A stretch of 64,000 bases of DNA from Cycas panzhihuaensis (lineage: Eukaryota > Cycadophyta). Position numbers and translations under genes: made by a program. The stretch is taken from NCBI GenBank assembly GCA_023213395.1, contig CM041465.1, positions 102,803,741 to 102,867,740 on the forward strand, given 5' to 3'. The notes below the pieces were generated by a model. The model saw only the letters and a program-made list of their open reading frames with translations. It had not been told where the DNA came from and did no database searches. Shown piece by piece: positions 53,581 to 63,597 of the stretch (position 1 is its first letter; each line of letters starts with the position of its first letter).

Positions 53581-54760
53581 TTTCCAACGAGGATCATTTT
53601 GGGCTTATTGATATGATATATCATGTTGAGCAACGAGCCCGTGATGCGTTTGACTTCTGGTTCTTCTCCCTTCTTGAATGAGATCTGGATTTACTCCAGA
53701 TTCCTCCATTGTTTTCAAGTACCATTTTGGCACCTTTTTTTGTGAGTGATTTTGCGGTTGAATTGAGTTGTTGACAGCCTCGTTTTGTTCAGATGAGTGG
53801 GATCCTTCATCAGAGACACTTGTAGTGACAGCCGGTGGTGGTGCATTTTCTGTTCCTTGTTGTTCACCTTGATCTATCTCAGAGTGAGATTGAGTCCAAC
53901 TTGATATGATGATGTCAACTGATTGAGTAGGTAGAGTTTTCCTGTTAACCTGGTCTTCATCAGTTGATTCGTCGAAGTGCACATCCCTACTAGGATAGAT
54001 CTTGTTGGTTAGAGGATCTAGGCATCAATATGCTTTGGATACTTCACTGTATCCCACAAGAGTGCATCTTCTGCTTTTATCATCTAATTTCTTCCTCTTT
54101 TCAGCAGGAATGTGCATGTAGACGGTTGATCCAAAGACTCGAAGGTGTGAGACATTTGGTTTCTGACCCAACCATGCTTCTTCAGGGGTTATGTTCTCCA
54201 GAGCTTTAGTTGGACTTCTGTTGAGAAGGTATACATGTTTGTATTCTTTGCTTGTTAATATTTGTTGCTTACCCCTTTTTGTTTTAGCAAGGAACAAGTC
54301 ATCTCCATTATGGTCCTATTTTTCCTTTCAGCCACTCCATTGGATTGTGAAGTGTAGGGAGTTGTAAATTGTCTTTGTATACTATTTTTCTTGCAGTATT
54401 GTGTGAATTCATTGGATGTGAATTCGCCACCATTGTCGGTCCTCAAGCATTTGATGCTACATTTAGTTTCCTTTTCAACTTTGGCTTTGAATTTAAGAAA
54501 GGTGTCAAATACATCAGATTTCAATTTAAGAAAATTGATTTAGATCTTTCTGGTGTAATCGTCTATGAAGGTCAAATAGTGGTGCACCCCTTGCAAGGAT
54601 GGGGGAGTGAATGGACTGCAGAGATCATTGTGAATTAGTTGCAGTTTGCAATGTGCTCTAGTAGTGTTGGCAGAGAATAGCAGTTTATGTTGTTTGCCCA
54701 TCATGCATGTGTTACAAATAGAGTTGGATTTTTTATCCATGGAAAGCCATGCACCATATC
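53581..54760 (-). pseudogene. C6 integrase with C-terminal linker
   Basis: Linker 53605-53982 is acidic/Gln-rich (STDEDQVNRKTLPTQSVDII, AVNNSIQPQNHSQKKVPKWY). Frame 54025-54297 has EEAWLGQKPNVSHLRVFGST. Frame 54255-54524 has the core: KFKAKVEKETKCSIKCLRTD (Asp), NGGEFTSNEFTQYCKKNSIQ and SNGVAERKNRTIMEMTCSLL (Glu). Frame 54540-54740 has CNTCMMGKQHKLLFSANTTR (zinc Cys pair), LIHNDLCSPF where the first catalytic Asp stands, and YLTFIDDYTRKI. The triad is readable but the frames are separate. Confidence 0.85.
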
Positions 54761-55357
54761 ATGTTCGCTTAATAAGGATAAAGCATCATAAGGCAAATGA
54801 CCATAGCACAATGCCAAAGTTTTCCATTATCAACATTTTTAGTTACATGAAGGGCAGTGTGAACTGGTGTGTCAAGAAATTTATACAATCCATTGGTTTT
54901 AATGCCCTCACCAATTACTTTGTTCCCTTTGTATTTATCAAAAATAACATCCATCACCATCAAATAGGACCTGGAGCTTGTTGTCATCAATTGAGATACG
55001 AGATAATCGGTTTTGTCATCCCTAGTACATAGAACACATGGCCAACTTTTTCAATGTTCCCATTTGGCAAGGTAATAGGCACTATTCCATGTCCTTGTAT
55101 TGGATGGGTGGTGTCATCTCCAACTTCGACTGAGCTGCAATTTTGAGAAGGGCTTATGCTGTTAAACCAAACTCGCTTGTGGAACATGTGTCTAGAAGCT
55201 CTAGAGTCTATAAACCAATCATCATGATTTTTGTTCTTTACTGCTGAGGAAAGAGTTGTTACAAATGTGATCTCTTCTTCTTCTTCTTCTTCTTCTTCAA
55301 TTGACTCCTTTCTGACAGGTTGTCTTGAGTAGTTACCTGAAGCTATGATCTCCCTTT
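54761..55357 (-). pseudogene. C6 protease and GAG-pre-integrase
   Basis: Near 55195-55215 WFIDSRASRHMFHKRVWF has D-S-R in place of the active-site D-S-G. The frame 54987-55187 continues IQGHGIVPITLPNGNIEKVG, HVFYVLGMTKPIISYL. The frame 54769-54990 is the pre-integrase segment (KYKGNKVIGEGIKTNGLYKF). A TTC run at 55273-55298 encodes a Glu tract. Confidence 0.75.
55273..55298 (-). repeat. TTC microsatellite (poly-Glu on minus strand)
   Basis: Eight to nine TTC units, GAA on the coding strand, in the gag/protease spacer of C6. Confidence 0.85.
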
Positions 55358-56191
55358 CTATGTCAGCTTTACGATGACGACAGTCAGTGGTGTAGTGACC
55401 AATTTTTCCACAATAATAGCAGATGATTTGGTGACCAAGTCATCCTCCGAGTACTGGATGGGGTGAGTGCGAGTAGAAGATTGTCCTCTACCAGGACTAT
55501 AGTTTGTGGGCCGTCTTCTCCCTCGGTCTGATCCATGAAAAATTCCTTTGTTGGTGGTGCCCCTGCCTTGTATACTCACTCTAGATGAAAATGCACTTTC
55601 CAATTTATTTTCGAGATTGGTTTTAGTCTGCTCATGATGTAGAAGTTGGCCACAGACAATAGTGAATGAGGGTTGTGCAATTTCTGCCGTCAACTTGTAA
55701 GATGTAACAAAATTCCAGAATCGGGCAGGAAGTTTGTGTATAATAGGGTCAATGAGGTCACCATTTGAATAACTCACTCCAACCGACATCAGGTTTTCAT
55801 GAAGTAGCTTGAATCGTCCAAGAAAGGAGGTGAAGTCTTCCAATTCAGACATCCTTAGGGCAGCCATTTGGCTTTTGAGTGCCATGATGCAAGCCATATT
55901 TTTCTGGACATACAAGGTCTTCAATGTGGTCCAAGCTTCACGAGGAGTGGTGGCACCGGCTATGTGAGGTAAGATGGACTCTGCAACTGACAGAGTTATG
56001 AAGGCAAGTGCAAGACCTTTTTGTTCCATGTGCACCTTTTTTTCAGCAGCATCTGCAGGCTCAGGTTTGATGCTCTTCGTTTGGTCCCATGCACCCTGAG
56101 CCACTAGTATGGATCTCATCTTGGTCTTCCATGATTCATAGTTATCACCGATGAGTTTTTCAGACTCGAAAAGTCGAAGAGAGAAAGCCAT
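55358..56191 (-). CDS. C6 gag
   Basis: Open for 277 codons from ATG 56191 (MAFSLRLFESEKLIGDNYES). The frame is also open upstream to 56314. DUF4219-like N-terminus (NYESWKTKMRSILVAQGAWD), then UBN2 region: PREAWTTLKTLYVQKNMACI, SELEDFTSFLGRFKLLHENL, LPARFWNFVTSYKLTAEIAQ, LLHHEQTKTNLENKLESAFS. Arg/Gly-rich RGRRRPTNYSPGRGQ tail. A zinc-knuckle CYYCGKIGHYTTDCRHRKAD-like sequence follows out of frame just below 55440. It is the least damaged gag of the copia elements here, even though the pol of C6 is dead. Confidence 0.8.
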   Translation of the reverse strand: MAFSLRLFESEKLIGDNYESWKTKMRSILVAQGAWDQTKSIKPEPADAAEKKVHMEQKGLALAFITLSVAESILPHIAGATTPREAWTTLKTLYVQKNMACIMALKSQMAALRMSELEDFTSFLGRFKLLHENLMSVGVSYSNGDLIDPIIHKLPARFWNFVTSYKLTAEIAQPSFTIVCGQLLHHEQTKTNLENKLESAFSSRVSIQGRGTTNKGIFHGSDRGRRRPTNYSPGRGQSSTRTHPIQYSEDDLVTKSSAIIVEKLVTTPLTVVIVKLT

Positions 56192-56330
56192 GACAAGGTA
56201 AGTAGTTCTATCAAGTCTAGACACGGGATTACCTAGACTCGTAGGCCTGTCGATAAACCTCCAATGGAGATTCGAGACAGGTAACTTCGTGGTGCTAATC
56301 GCTAACCACTGCACTACGAGGCTTCAGCGG
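56192..56330 (-). repeat. tRNA-like (possible SINE) segment upstream of C6 gag
   Basis: On the minus strand, TAGTGCAGTGGTTAGC (56316-56301) matches a Pol III A box (TRGYNNARNNGG-type). CTGTCTCGAATCTC (56280-56267) is a weak B box. The spacing of 20 bases is shorter than usual (about 30). The segment is translated in frame with gag (QWLAISTTKLPVSNLHWRFI). Possible tRNA-derived SINE remnant; uncertain. Confidence 0.3.
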
Positions 56331-57293
56331 TCGATCGGGCTTCCTGATCTAGGTTGGACTCAAGGTCTTATAGGGTCCTCCTATATACCATTCGGTACGT
56401 GGAGGCTCAAATCTGTGAGTGAGTTCTGTCTGAGGCCTGGGTAGTGTGTCCTTTCGACTCCCCTCACTTCACACGATGGTTCCAGACTCCCAACATGCTT
56501 AGCCAAGAACGACAGATCCAACACGATTTTTATAGACCCCCGAAACAGGGTCTCTAAGGCTGGGAACGGGTCGGTGCCAAGCAGTGTTATCTACCCGTGG
56601 GAGAAGAAGAAGGCAAGTGCAACAAATATATCTGCGTTTTTAATATATATATTTTTAAGAAATGAAAGACACTAGAATACTCAGTCAAAAAACAAGAAAA
56701 TGCAACAAGAAGGTTTTTTGAGTGCTTTCCTGAGATAAAGGTCTACTGCTGATAGTCGTATGGGTGGCGATATTGTGCAATAAATGAGTCAAAAAATCAA
56801 CTTTCTCGAAATGCTCTGAAAAAGGTGTCAAAAGGACGACCTTGATGTGTAGATTCTTGATCTACAACTGTGTTTTTGAATGGATCTCTCAATGAGGAGA
56901 AAAAACCAGACAAAACTCCAATGGGCAGCAAGGGTTTTTTCACAATTTTGTTGATTTCTTCCGGATCTGAAGGAGAAGGCCTTCGAGTCATATATCAACG
57001 GAAAGCTTATGCTGAGGGCTTTCTATTGATACCAGGTTTTCTCAGTATAGACGTCCGTACAGTGAGAAATGAGCAAAAAACTCTAATGGCAGCCATATGA
57101 CTTTGGGCAACCTTTAGGGCATCAAAACGGCGAAATTTAAGTTTAGTCCTATGGAGAAGAGTGAAGAGCAGGTTGAGGCGCCCCTCCAGGTGAAATTTCA
57201 TCAAATTCTAAGAAAAAAAATGACTGTATTGGTGTACGGACATGTCTGTACAGTCGTATGAAAATGCTTCTCCAGACAAGATTTAGACCTAAC
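56331..57293 (-). other. C6 leader
   Basis: Noncoding. 56331-56610 is GC-richer than its surroundings and unlike the other leaders. 57130-57293 has a diverged copy at 62894-63053. Confidence 0.5.
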
Positions 57294-57308
57294 CTTGCTC
57301 TAATACCA
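57294..57308 (-). promoter_or_regulatory. C6 primer-binding site
   Basis: Minus strand TGGTATTAGAGCAAGG directly after the 5' LTR, one change from the initiator-Met type. The second copy near 63054-63068 reads TGGTATCGGAGCAAGG. Confidence 0.8.
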
Positions 57309-57495
57309 TGTAGGATTGAAGCTACAATGGCAGATGAAGAATGCTTGATCATATTATTGAGAGTATATGAGTATATATATACAATTAGGGTTTATAACCC
57401 TCTGGAACTACTTCGTAACCGATACATACATTAATGACACATGTTATTAACATGTGCCATTAATATACAAAAGGGTTAGACATTATATTCTAACA
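57309..57495 (-). repeat. C6 5' LTR (187 bp)
   Basis: TGTAGGATTGAAG...ATTCTAACA, followed by GCAAG, one base different from the GCGAG on the far side of C6. Confidence 0.9.
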
Positions 57496-57758
57496 GCAAG
57501 TCATCTCCAAAATAGTTCTATTTTGTCGTTCGGCTACCCCATTGGATTGAGATGTGTAGGGAGTCATAAATTGTCTGCATATTCCATGCGCTTTGCAGAA
57601 ATTCAAGAATTCCTTCGAAATGTATTCTCCTCCACCATCCGATCTAATACATTTTATTTTTTACCATGATTCCAACTCAACTTCAACCTTAAATTCTTTG
57701 AATGCTTCAAAGACCTCGAATTTATTGTAGAGAAAATAAACCCACACTTCCTAGAAAA
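57496..57758 (-). pseudogene. C5 integrase core segment, copy 1
   Basis: Minus-strand reading includes the catalytic Asp (KCIRSDGGGEYISKEF-like) and Glu (TSQSNGVAERQNRTILEMTC). It ends at 57758 where C7 begins. The same segment recurs at 63254-63500. Confidence 0.8.
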
Positions 57759-57960
57759 TGATAGAATTCTAAGACACAGATGAACAGAACTGAATGGTTC
57801 AATGCTTATTGATCAACTAAATGGAAATTTATATAAGTTGGAGTTGTAACTCCTTTGGAACTAAATGTAACTGCTACATGTCTAACTAACACGTGTCCAA
57901 GTGGTGAGTGTCTTAAGTTACATACAAAGTGGGTCTCTAGATAAAACATTATATCCAACA
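57759..57960 (-). repeat. C7 3' LTR (202 bp)
   Basis: TGATAGAATTC...ATATCCAACA. Polypurine AAGAGAGGG follows on the minus-strand side. Confidence 0.9.
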
Positions 57961-58770
57961 CCCTCTCTTAATGTTTTATCCGGTTAATCCTATTTTGTCT
58001 CTGAGAATTTGAAATTTGTCTTTGCCGGAGGCTTGGTCGAATGTCGACCACTTGATCCGGTTGGGCGTTACACAAGATTGATTTCCTTACTTTGAATCTT
58101 TTCTCGGATGAAGTGTTGATGCACCTCAATGTGTTTTGTTCTGGCATGCAGTACTGGGTTCTTTGCAATCTTGATTGCACTCTGATTGTCGCAATGGAGT
58201 ATAGTGGCTTCTTGTTGAGACAGATTTAGATACTGAAGAAGTTGCCTCAACCAAAAGCTACGTGGTGGCACGGTGACTTGTACTTTATACATGGATGATA
58301 GGGCCACAGTGGCTTGTTTCTTACTGCTCCAAGAGATAGGAGCTGATCCAAGGAAGAAGCAATGTCCGCTGGTAGATTTTCTTTGTTCCTTGTCACCTGC
58401 TCAATCTGAGTCACAGTATCCGATTAACTGAGTTGTATTCTCCTTTGGATATGTCAACTTTAGTTCTGTTGTTCCCTTCAGATACCTTAGTATCTTCTTT
58501 GCTGCTTGCCAATGTCTTTGTCTTGGCTCATGCATGTATCTAGATATTAATCCCACAGAATAAGCAATGTCTGGTCTGGTTGTTGTCAAATAGATGAGAC
58601 TCCCAACAAGTTGTCTGTACAATGTGACATTGATGTGAGGTTCTTCTTCGTTTGGTATCATGTTGCAATTGACTTCCATGGGTGTACTGCATGGATTGCA
58701 CTCTTCCATTCTGAACTTTGCTAACAAATCTTTGATGTATTTGGTCTGACATAAGGTGAATGCAGTGTCT
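57961..58770 (-). pseudogene. C7 RNase H and RT C-terminus
   Basis: The frame 58068-58307 gives RQLLQYLNLSQQEATILHCD, NQSAIKIAKNPVLHARTKHI, EVHQHFIREKIQSKEINLV. The frame 58401-58727 gives MLAKFRMEECNPCSTPMEVN, VTLYRQLVGSLIYLTTTRPD, IAYSVGLISRYMHEP, RYLKGTTELKLTYP, LIGYCDSD. Typical copia RNase H. Stops and a frameshift near 58310-58400. Confidence 0.85.
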
Positions 58771-59430
58771 GTTGTTCTACTTGGATCCCAGGGTAATAGT
58801 TGAGAAGACCTAGGTCGGTCATTTCAAACTTCCTCTCCAATTGATGTTTTATGTCACTTACAGATTCAACATCATTACCGTAAGTATCATGTCATCAACA
58901 TATACAACCGTAATTATGACGACTTCGTTTGTACCTTTTACATATAAGCTTGAGTCTCTTTTCTTGAACCCATCTTCACATAGGTATTCATCAAGTTTGG
59001 CATACCAAGCACGAGGGGCTTGCTTCAGACCATACAGGGCTTTCTTTAATTTGCAGACCAAGTGTTCGACCACCTTAACGTATCCTTCAGGTTGGGCCAT
59101 ATACACTTCTTCCTTGATCTCTCCATTTAGAAATGCACTTTTGACATCTAATTGATACACATTCCAATTTTTTTGAGCTGCTAAAGCAATTATTGTTCTC
59201 ACGGTGCTGAGTTTCGCTACTGGTGAGAAGGTTTCATCATAGTCCACCCCAGTTGTTTGAGTGTATCCCTTAGCAACTAACCTAGCCTTATATTTTTCCA
59301 CTTTCCCATTTGCTCCTTCCTTTATTTTGTAGATCCATCTGCAATTTACCACTGATTTATTTGGTGGTAATTCTACTAAATCCCAGGTTTGATTCTTGAT
59401 GATAGAGTCTAATTCAAACTTCATGGCATT
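58771..59430 (-). CDS. C7 reverse transcriptase, largely open
   Basis: 188 open codons (58858-59424): [120 protein letters not shown] and the palm VVYVDDMILT with both Asp. It stops early by frameshift just after the palm (TVMMLNL). It is the best preserved copia RT here and suggests C7 is among the younger elements. Its real start lies further upstream in the linker. Confidence 0.85.
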
Positions 59431-59964
59431 TCTCCAAACTGAGTGTTCTTTAGCTTACGTATGTATTTGCGGTTCCGGATGGTTGTACTGAGCCATTGGT
59501 TTTGGCTTCTTGTCACGTGTGGTAAGATGTCTTCCTTTCTTTCCTCAATGGTTTTGAGATACCATTTGGGAAGCCTTTTTTCTTTTTCTGTTTCAACTGC
59601 CTTGGGTTCATCCGGAAATGTTTCCTCATCTTCTGAAGTAGGGTGACTTTCCTGAGTTTCTTCTGGAAGATCTTCAGAGGTAATTTCGGATCGTTCTTTA
59701 GGTTCTTCTTCAGGTGGTTCTTGAAGAATGTTCTAAGAATGTCCCTCTATTACTTGGATTTGCTTGCTAAGCTCTTCATCACTATCTTCATTGAACACAA
59801 CATCACGGCTTGCATAGATCTTGTTTGTCTTGGGATCTATGCACTTATAGTCTTTAGAGTTCTTCCTGTATCCAATCATGATACATTCTATGCTTTTCGA
59901 GTCCAGCTTGGTTCTTCTTTTATGCGGTATGTGTACAAAGGCTTGGCCAAATATCCTTAGATGG
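59431..59964 (-). pseudogene. C7 integrase-RT linker and integrase C-terminus
   Basis: Readable in broken frames: an acidic linker (EELSKQIQVIEGHS-like), then DPKTNKIYASRDVVFNEDSD and KRRTKLDSKSIECIMIGYRK, the copia integrase C-terminal pattern. No long frame. Confidence 0.7.
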
Positions 59965-60709
59965 CTACCATCGGTTTTCTGTCCGAGCTTCTTGGTGTAA
60001 GATGTTCTCTATTGCTTTGGTTGGGCTCCTATTCAGTAAGTAACATGCAGTGTTTACTGCCTCTGCCCAATAATTCTTTGGGACTCCTTTCCCATGCACC
60101 ATACTACGAGCCATTTCCATGATCACTCTGTTCTTCCTTTCTGCCACCCCATTAGATTGAGGTGTATAGGGAGTGGTGATCTGTCTTCGAATTCCATTGA
60201 CTTTGCAATATTCCAGGAATTCTTTTGAAATGTATTCACCTCCCCCATCTGATCGTATGCATTTCATTTTTTCTTCGGACTCTAGTTCAACTTCTGCTTT
60301 GAACTCTTTGAATGTTGCATATACTTCAGACTTGTTATGCAAAAATAGACCCAGATTTTCCTTGTCATATCATCTATGAAGGTGAGAAAGTATACGCATC
60401 CGTTGATGGAGTGCGGAGTGGCGGTCCACATATATCGGTGTGAATGAGTTCTAGTTTCTTTTGGGCTCGCCATTTGCTTTCCTTGAAGGGCAATCTTTCT
60501 TGCTTCCACGATTGGCAACTTTTACATACAAAATTATCTGAAGTGATTAATGGGAGTCCATCAACTAAACCTTCCTTTTTCATTTTTTGTAATTTGTCTA
60601 ATGGAAGGTGTCCATACTTGAAATGCCACATTTTGTCATTATGATTCTGTTGGTGCATGCTTTTACAACAAGCGGAGACGAGGATATGAAAGCAACCTAT
60701 ACAAGTCAT
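59965..60709 (-). pseudogene. C7 integrase and GAG-pre-integrase
   Basis: Frame 59965-60342: MKCIRSDGGGEYISKEFLEY (Asp), QITTPYTPQSNGVAERKNRV (Glu), IMEMARSMVHGKGVPKNYWA, EAVNTACYLLNRSPTKAIEN. Frame 60374-60709: MWHFKYGHLPLDKLQKMKKE, CKSCQSWKQERLPF, KLELIHTDICGP (first Asp). The pre-integrase zinc residues are H-H-C-C. A frameshift near 60360 separates the two frames. Confidence 0.85.
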
Positions 60710-61050
60710 TACTTTCTATCCCCTTTGCAATTACATGGCCATTATTTTTCATGTCAAGGATATAACAATATCCTTTTCATCAAAAACGGATCTCGGACCC
60801 TTTTTCCAAGTTGGGATACGGACAAAGATTCATCTTTATGTCGGGAACTAACAACACATTTCCAATTTTTTGATGTTACCTTGCGATTACTGCGGCAATG
60901 GTTCCTACACCCTTGATGTTGAGGGATATTTATCCCCTAGCTCCGCAATTTGTGCGAGGCATAAAGGTACAAGGTTTGAACCACTCCTCCCGGCCGGTCA
61001 TGTGGCGCGGTGCTCACAGTCGATGTACCACACGTCTTTATCTTGGAGAG
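60710..61050 (-). pseudogene. C7 protease
   Basis: The active-site start reads VWYIDCEHRAT near 61000-61030: D-C-E where D-[ST]-G is expected, so the site is lost or shifted. Downstream text to 60710 has CYILDMKNNGHVIAKGIESN-like sequence on the way to the pre-integrase segment. Confidence 0.6.
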
Positions 61051-61300
61051 ATGTGGCAAGAGCAACGATGAATGCGGTCTCCTCCTCTTCTTCTTCATTT
61101 TGTTCCTTGCTGTAATTGCCCATGGGTCTTTTACCTTTCTGAATGTCAGCTCTCCTAGTTGGGCATTGGTATGGAAAGTGTCCTGCTTGGCCACAATGAT
61201 AACATAGGTCAAATGCTCTACAGGAACTTGCAAAATGACCGGTCTTACCACAGTTGTAACACAGTCTTGGCACTGAGATGTGTCCTCTTCCTCGCGAATC
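60998..61300 (-). pseudogene. C7 gag zinc knuckles
   Basis: Two intact CX2CX4HX4C knuckles in the frame 60998-61273: CYNCGKTGHFASSC and CYHCGQAGHFPYQC. They are followed by a basic segment (RRADIQKGKRPMGNYSKEQN), an acidic run and the protease start. Two knuckles in a copia gag is unusual; one is the norm. Confidence 0.8.
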
Positions 61301-61991
61301 TTACCATTTTCCTCGTGACTGGGCTCTGAACTCTGGAGCCCTTCCTCGTCCTCTGCTTCTTCCTCTGGTTCCCAGATTTAGTCTGGATACAAAGGCATCT
61401 TCAAGTTCTACAGAGTCTTCATATCTTCTATTTCTTTGTTCCTGCCTTAGGAGTAGTCCTGTGAGTGTGTCCAATGTCATTGTTGCTATCTGATCATTAT
61501 TTGTAATAGTGTTAATTGTGACATCAAAGGATTTAGGCAATTTACTAGCTACCATTTCAAGCAATTCAGAATCAAAAATTGCAGATCCTGCACTAAGTAG
61601 ATCATTCCGCAAGGATATGACTTTGTGCATGAATTCAATCACAGTTTCAGTTTCTTTCATGTGTATCTTGAATAATTCCTCCTTGAGTGCCACTATTCTA
61701 GCTTTATTCTTTTGACCATACAATTTCTCAAAGAACTTCCAGATTTCAGCAATAGTGGTTAAGTTTTCCACATAAACAAGTAGCAGGTCAAAAATGGATA
61801 ACTTAAGCACTATCCCGTTCTTCCCAGCTTGTTAGATCTGCCCCAGCTGTTTCAGGCTTGTCTTCCTTTTCAAGAGCTATTTGCCAAGCATTTTTGGCTC
61901 TCAGAAGGGTTTCTATTTTGATTTTCCAGATATGGTAGTTGTTGTCAGTGAGCTTGTTTGAATCAGAGAGAGCTAAGATAGAAGAAGACAT
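61301..61991 (-). pseudogene. C7 gag
   Basis: ATG 61991 starts MSSSILALSDSNKLTDNNYH, then IWKIKIETLLRAKNAWQIAL and LTSWEERD before a stop near 61803. The frame 61301-61810 continues LSIFDLLLVYVENLTTIAEI, WKFFEKLYGQKNKARIVALK, EELFKIHMKETETVIEFMHK, LPKSFDVTINTITNNDQIAT, LTGLLLRQEQRNRRYEDSVE and an Arg/Gly-rich tail. UBN2-type copia gag, close to the C4 gag start. One stop or frameshift only. Confidence 0.85.
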
Positions 61992-62680
61992 TATGGACAT
62001 AAAAAACAAGTTGCAGACGTTCTAGGTCGTACAATGGTACGGATTTTTGTACGATACAGAAGGTGTACGGATGAAGGCAAACTATACCTCAAAAGAAAGC
62101 TAGTGACGAGAGGATTCCAAATCTGAAATTATTTTTCTAAGACAGCCCCTAGTTTGGGAGAAAAACAGTCTGAAAAGCAATCTTGGCGGCTAGGTTTTTT
62201 TGAGAAAATGCTCATATCAATCAAATCACTCATTTAAATCGGTCAAAATCAGTCACAATGGGGGCGTACAGAGTATACAGAGAGTTTATGAACGTTTTCA
62301 GAGAGAAAATCAAGAGAAAACTGAGGATTTTGGGTACCTGTGTCTCAAGACCCATGCCCTTCTGAAAACTGGATAAAACCCCTTCAAAACGGCTCCTGAT
62401 GACTTCGTGCCAATAGAGAAAGATGACGAGGATGGTCTGATCTACCTTCTGGCCAAATTTCAGCTCATTCTAAGCACTTCAATTTTTTGTTTATACGGTT
62501 CCGTACTGTGTCCGTACACAGCCAAAATTCTTCTCTCCTTTGTTTTGATTACGGGTGGGCTTTCGGTGCCTCCTTCTTGCCTTCCGAACTTCTTCGTCTT
62601 TCACGATTATTCTACCTCTATCTTGCTTGGACACAACTTGAATCACTGGCACAACCCTCTCTCAATCAGACAGGATGACC
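61992..62680 (-). other. C7 leader
   Basis: About 690 bp, no protein recognised; short GTACGG motifs near 62035-62070 and 62500. Confidence 0.5.
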
Positions 62681-62693
62681 TGCTCTGATACCA
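62681..62693 (-). promoter_or_regulatory. C7 primer-binding site
   Basis: Minus strand TGGTATCAGAGCA, the full initiator-Met type. Confidence 0.85.
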
Positions 62694-62893
62694 TGATAGA
62701 ATTCTAAGACACAGATGAACAAAACTGAATGGTTCAATGCTTATTGATCAACTAAATGGAAATTTATACAAGTTGGAGTTGTAACTCCTTTGGAACTAAA
62801 TGTAACCACTACATGTCTAACTGACACGTGTCCAAGTGGTGAGTGTCTTAAGTTACATACAAAGTGGGTCTCTAGATAAAACATTATATCCAA
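62694..62893 (-). repeat. C7 5' LTR, last two bases missing
   Basis: TGATAGAATTC...ATATCCAA, then an abrupt change to C6-leader sequence instead of the expected CA and C5 integrase. Confidence 0.85.
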
Positions 62894-63253
62894 TTTGAGT
62901 TCAGTCCTATGGAGATGAGTGAAGAGCAAGTTGAGGCACCCCTCCAGGTGAAATTTCATCAAATATCAAGAAAAAAAAAAAATAGCGATCTTGGTGTATG
63001 CGGCCTGTCCGTCTGATCGTCAAATGCTTCTCCAGACAAGATTTAGACCTAACCTTGCTCCGATACCATGTAAGATTGAAGCTACAATGGCAGATGAAGA
63101 ATGCTTGATCATATTATTGAGAGTATATGAGTATATATATACAATTAGGGTTTATAACCCTCTGGAACTACTTTGTAACCGATACATAACATAATGACAC
63201 ATGTTATTAACGTGTCATTAATATACAAAAGGGTTAGACATTATATTCTAACA
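62894..63253 (-). repeat. Second copy of C6 leader end and C6 LTR
   Basis: 62894-63053 matches 57130-57293 (TTCAGTCCTATGGAGA, CCCCTCCAGGTGAAATTTCATCAAA). 63054-63068 is a primer-binding site. 63069-63253 is a 185-bp C6-type LTR. It differs from copy 1 by scattered substitutions and a divergent patch at 62983-63025. Confidence 0.85.
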
Positions 63254-63597
63254 GCGAGTCATCTCCAAAATAGTTCTATTTTGTCGTTCGTCTACCCCAT
63301 TGGATTGAGATGTGTAGGGAGTCATAAATTGTCTGCATATTCCGTAAACTGCGTAAATTCAAGAATTCCTTCGAAATGTATTCTCCTCCACCATCCGATC
63401 TAATACATTTTATTTTTTACCATGATTCCAACTCAACTTCAACCTTAAATTCTTTGAATGCTTCAAAGACCTCGAATTTATTGTAGAGAAAATAAACCCA
63501 CACTTCTTAGAAAAATCATCAATGAACGTTAAGAAATATCTGGAGCCATTGATTGAATGAGGAGTAAGACATCCACATAGGTCTGTATGTATCAATT
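63254..63597 (-). pseudogene. C5 integrase core, copy 2 and continuation
   Basis: 63254-63500 repeats 57496-57758 nearly base for base. It begins with GCGAG, the same as the left C6 flank. After 63500 it runs on through the C7 insertion point without C7 (frame 63410-63595: MIHTDLCGCLTPHSINGSRY, FLTFIDDFSKKCGFIF), giving the first catalytic Asp in HTDLCG. Confidence 0.8.

Larger units (their letters stand above)
51922..57495 (-). mobile_element. C6: complete copia element, 5.6 kb
   Basis: LTRs 51922-52108 and 57309-57495, both 187 bp. Target duplication GCGAG (51917-51921) versus GCAAG (57496-57500), one mismatch. Initiator-Met-type primer-binding site and polypurine tract (AAGAAGGGA) present. 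Internal order gag, protease, integrase, RT, RNase H. Inserted in the C5 integrase. Confidence 0.9.
57759..62893 (-). mobile_element. C7: copia element, 5.1 kb, right end clipped
   Basis: LTRs 57759-57960 (202 bp) and 62694-62893 (same sequence but missing the terminal CA). Primer-binding site at 62681-62693 (minus strand TGGTATCAGAGCA). Order gag, protease, integrase, RT, RNase H. No target duplication: the left flank is AGAAAA in the C5 integrase and the right flank is C6-leader-like sequence. See the junction finding. Confidence 0.85.

Noticed and set aside
56331-56610. rRNA or other structural RNA gene in the GC-richer C6 leader
   Set aside because: I see no match to conserved rRNA, snRNA or tRNA blocks beyond the weak A/B boxes next to it.
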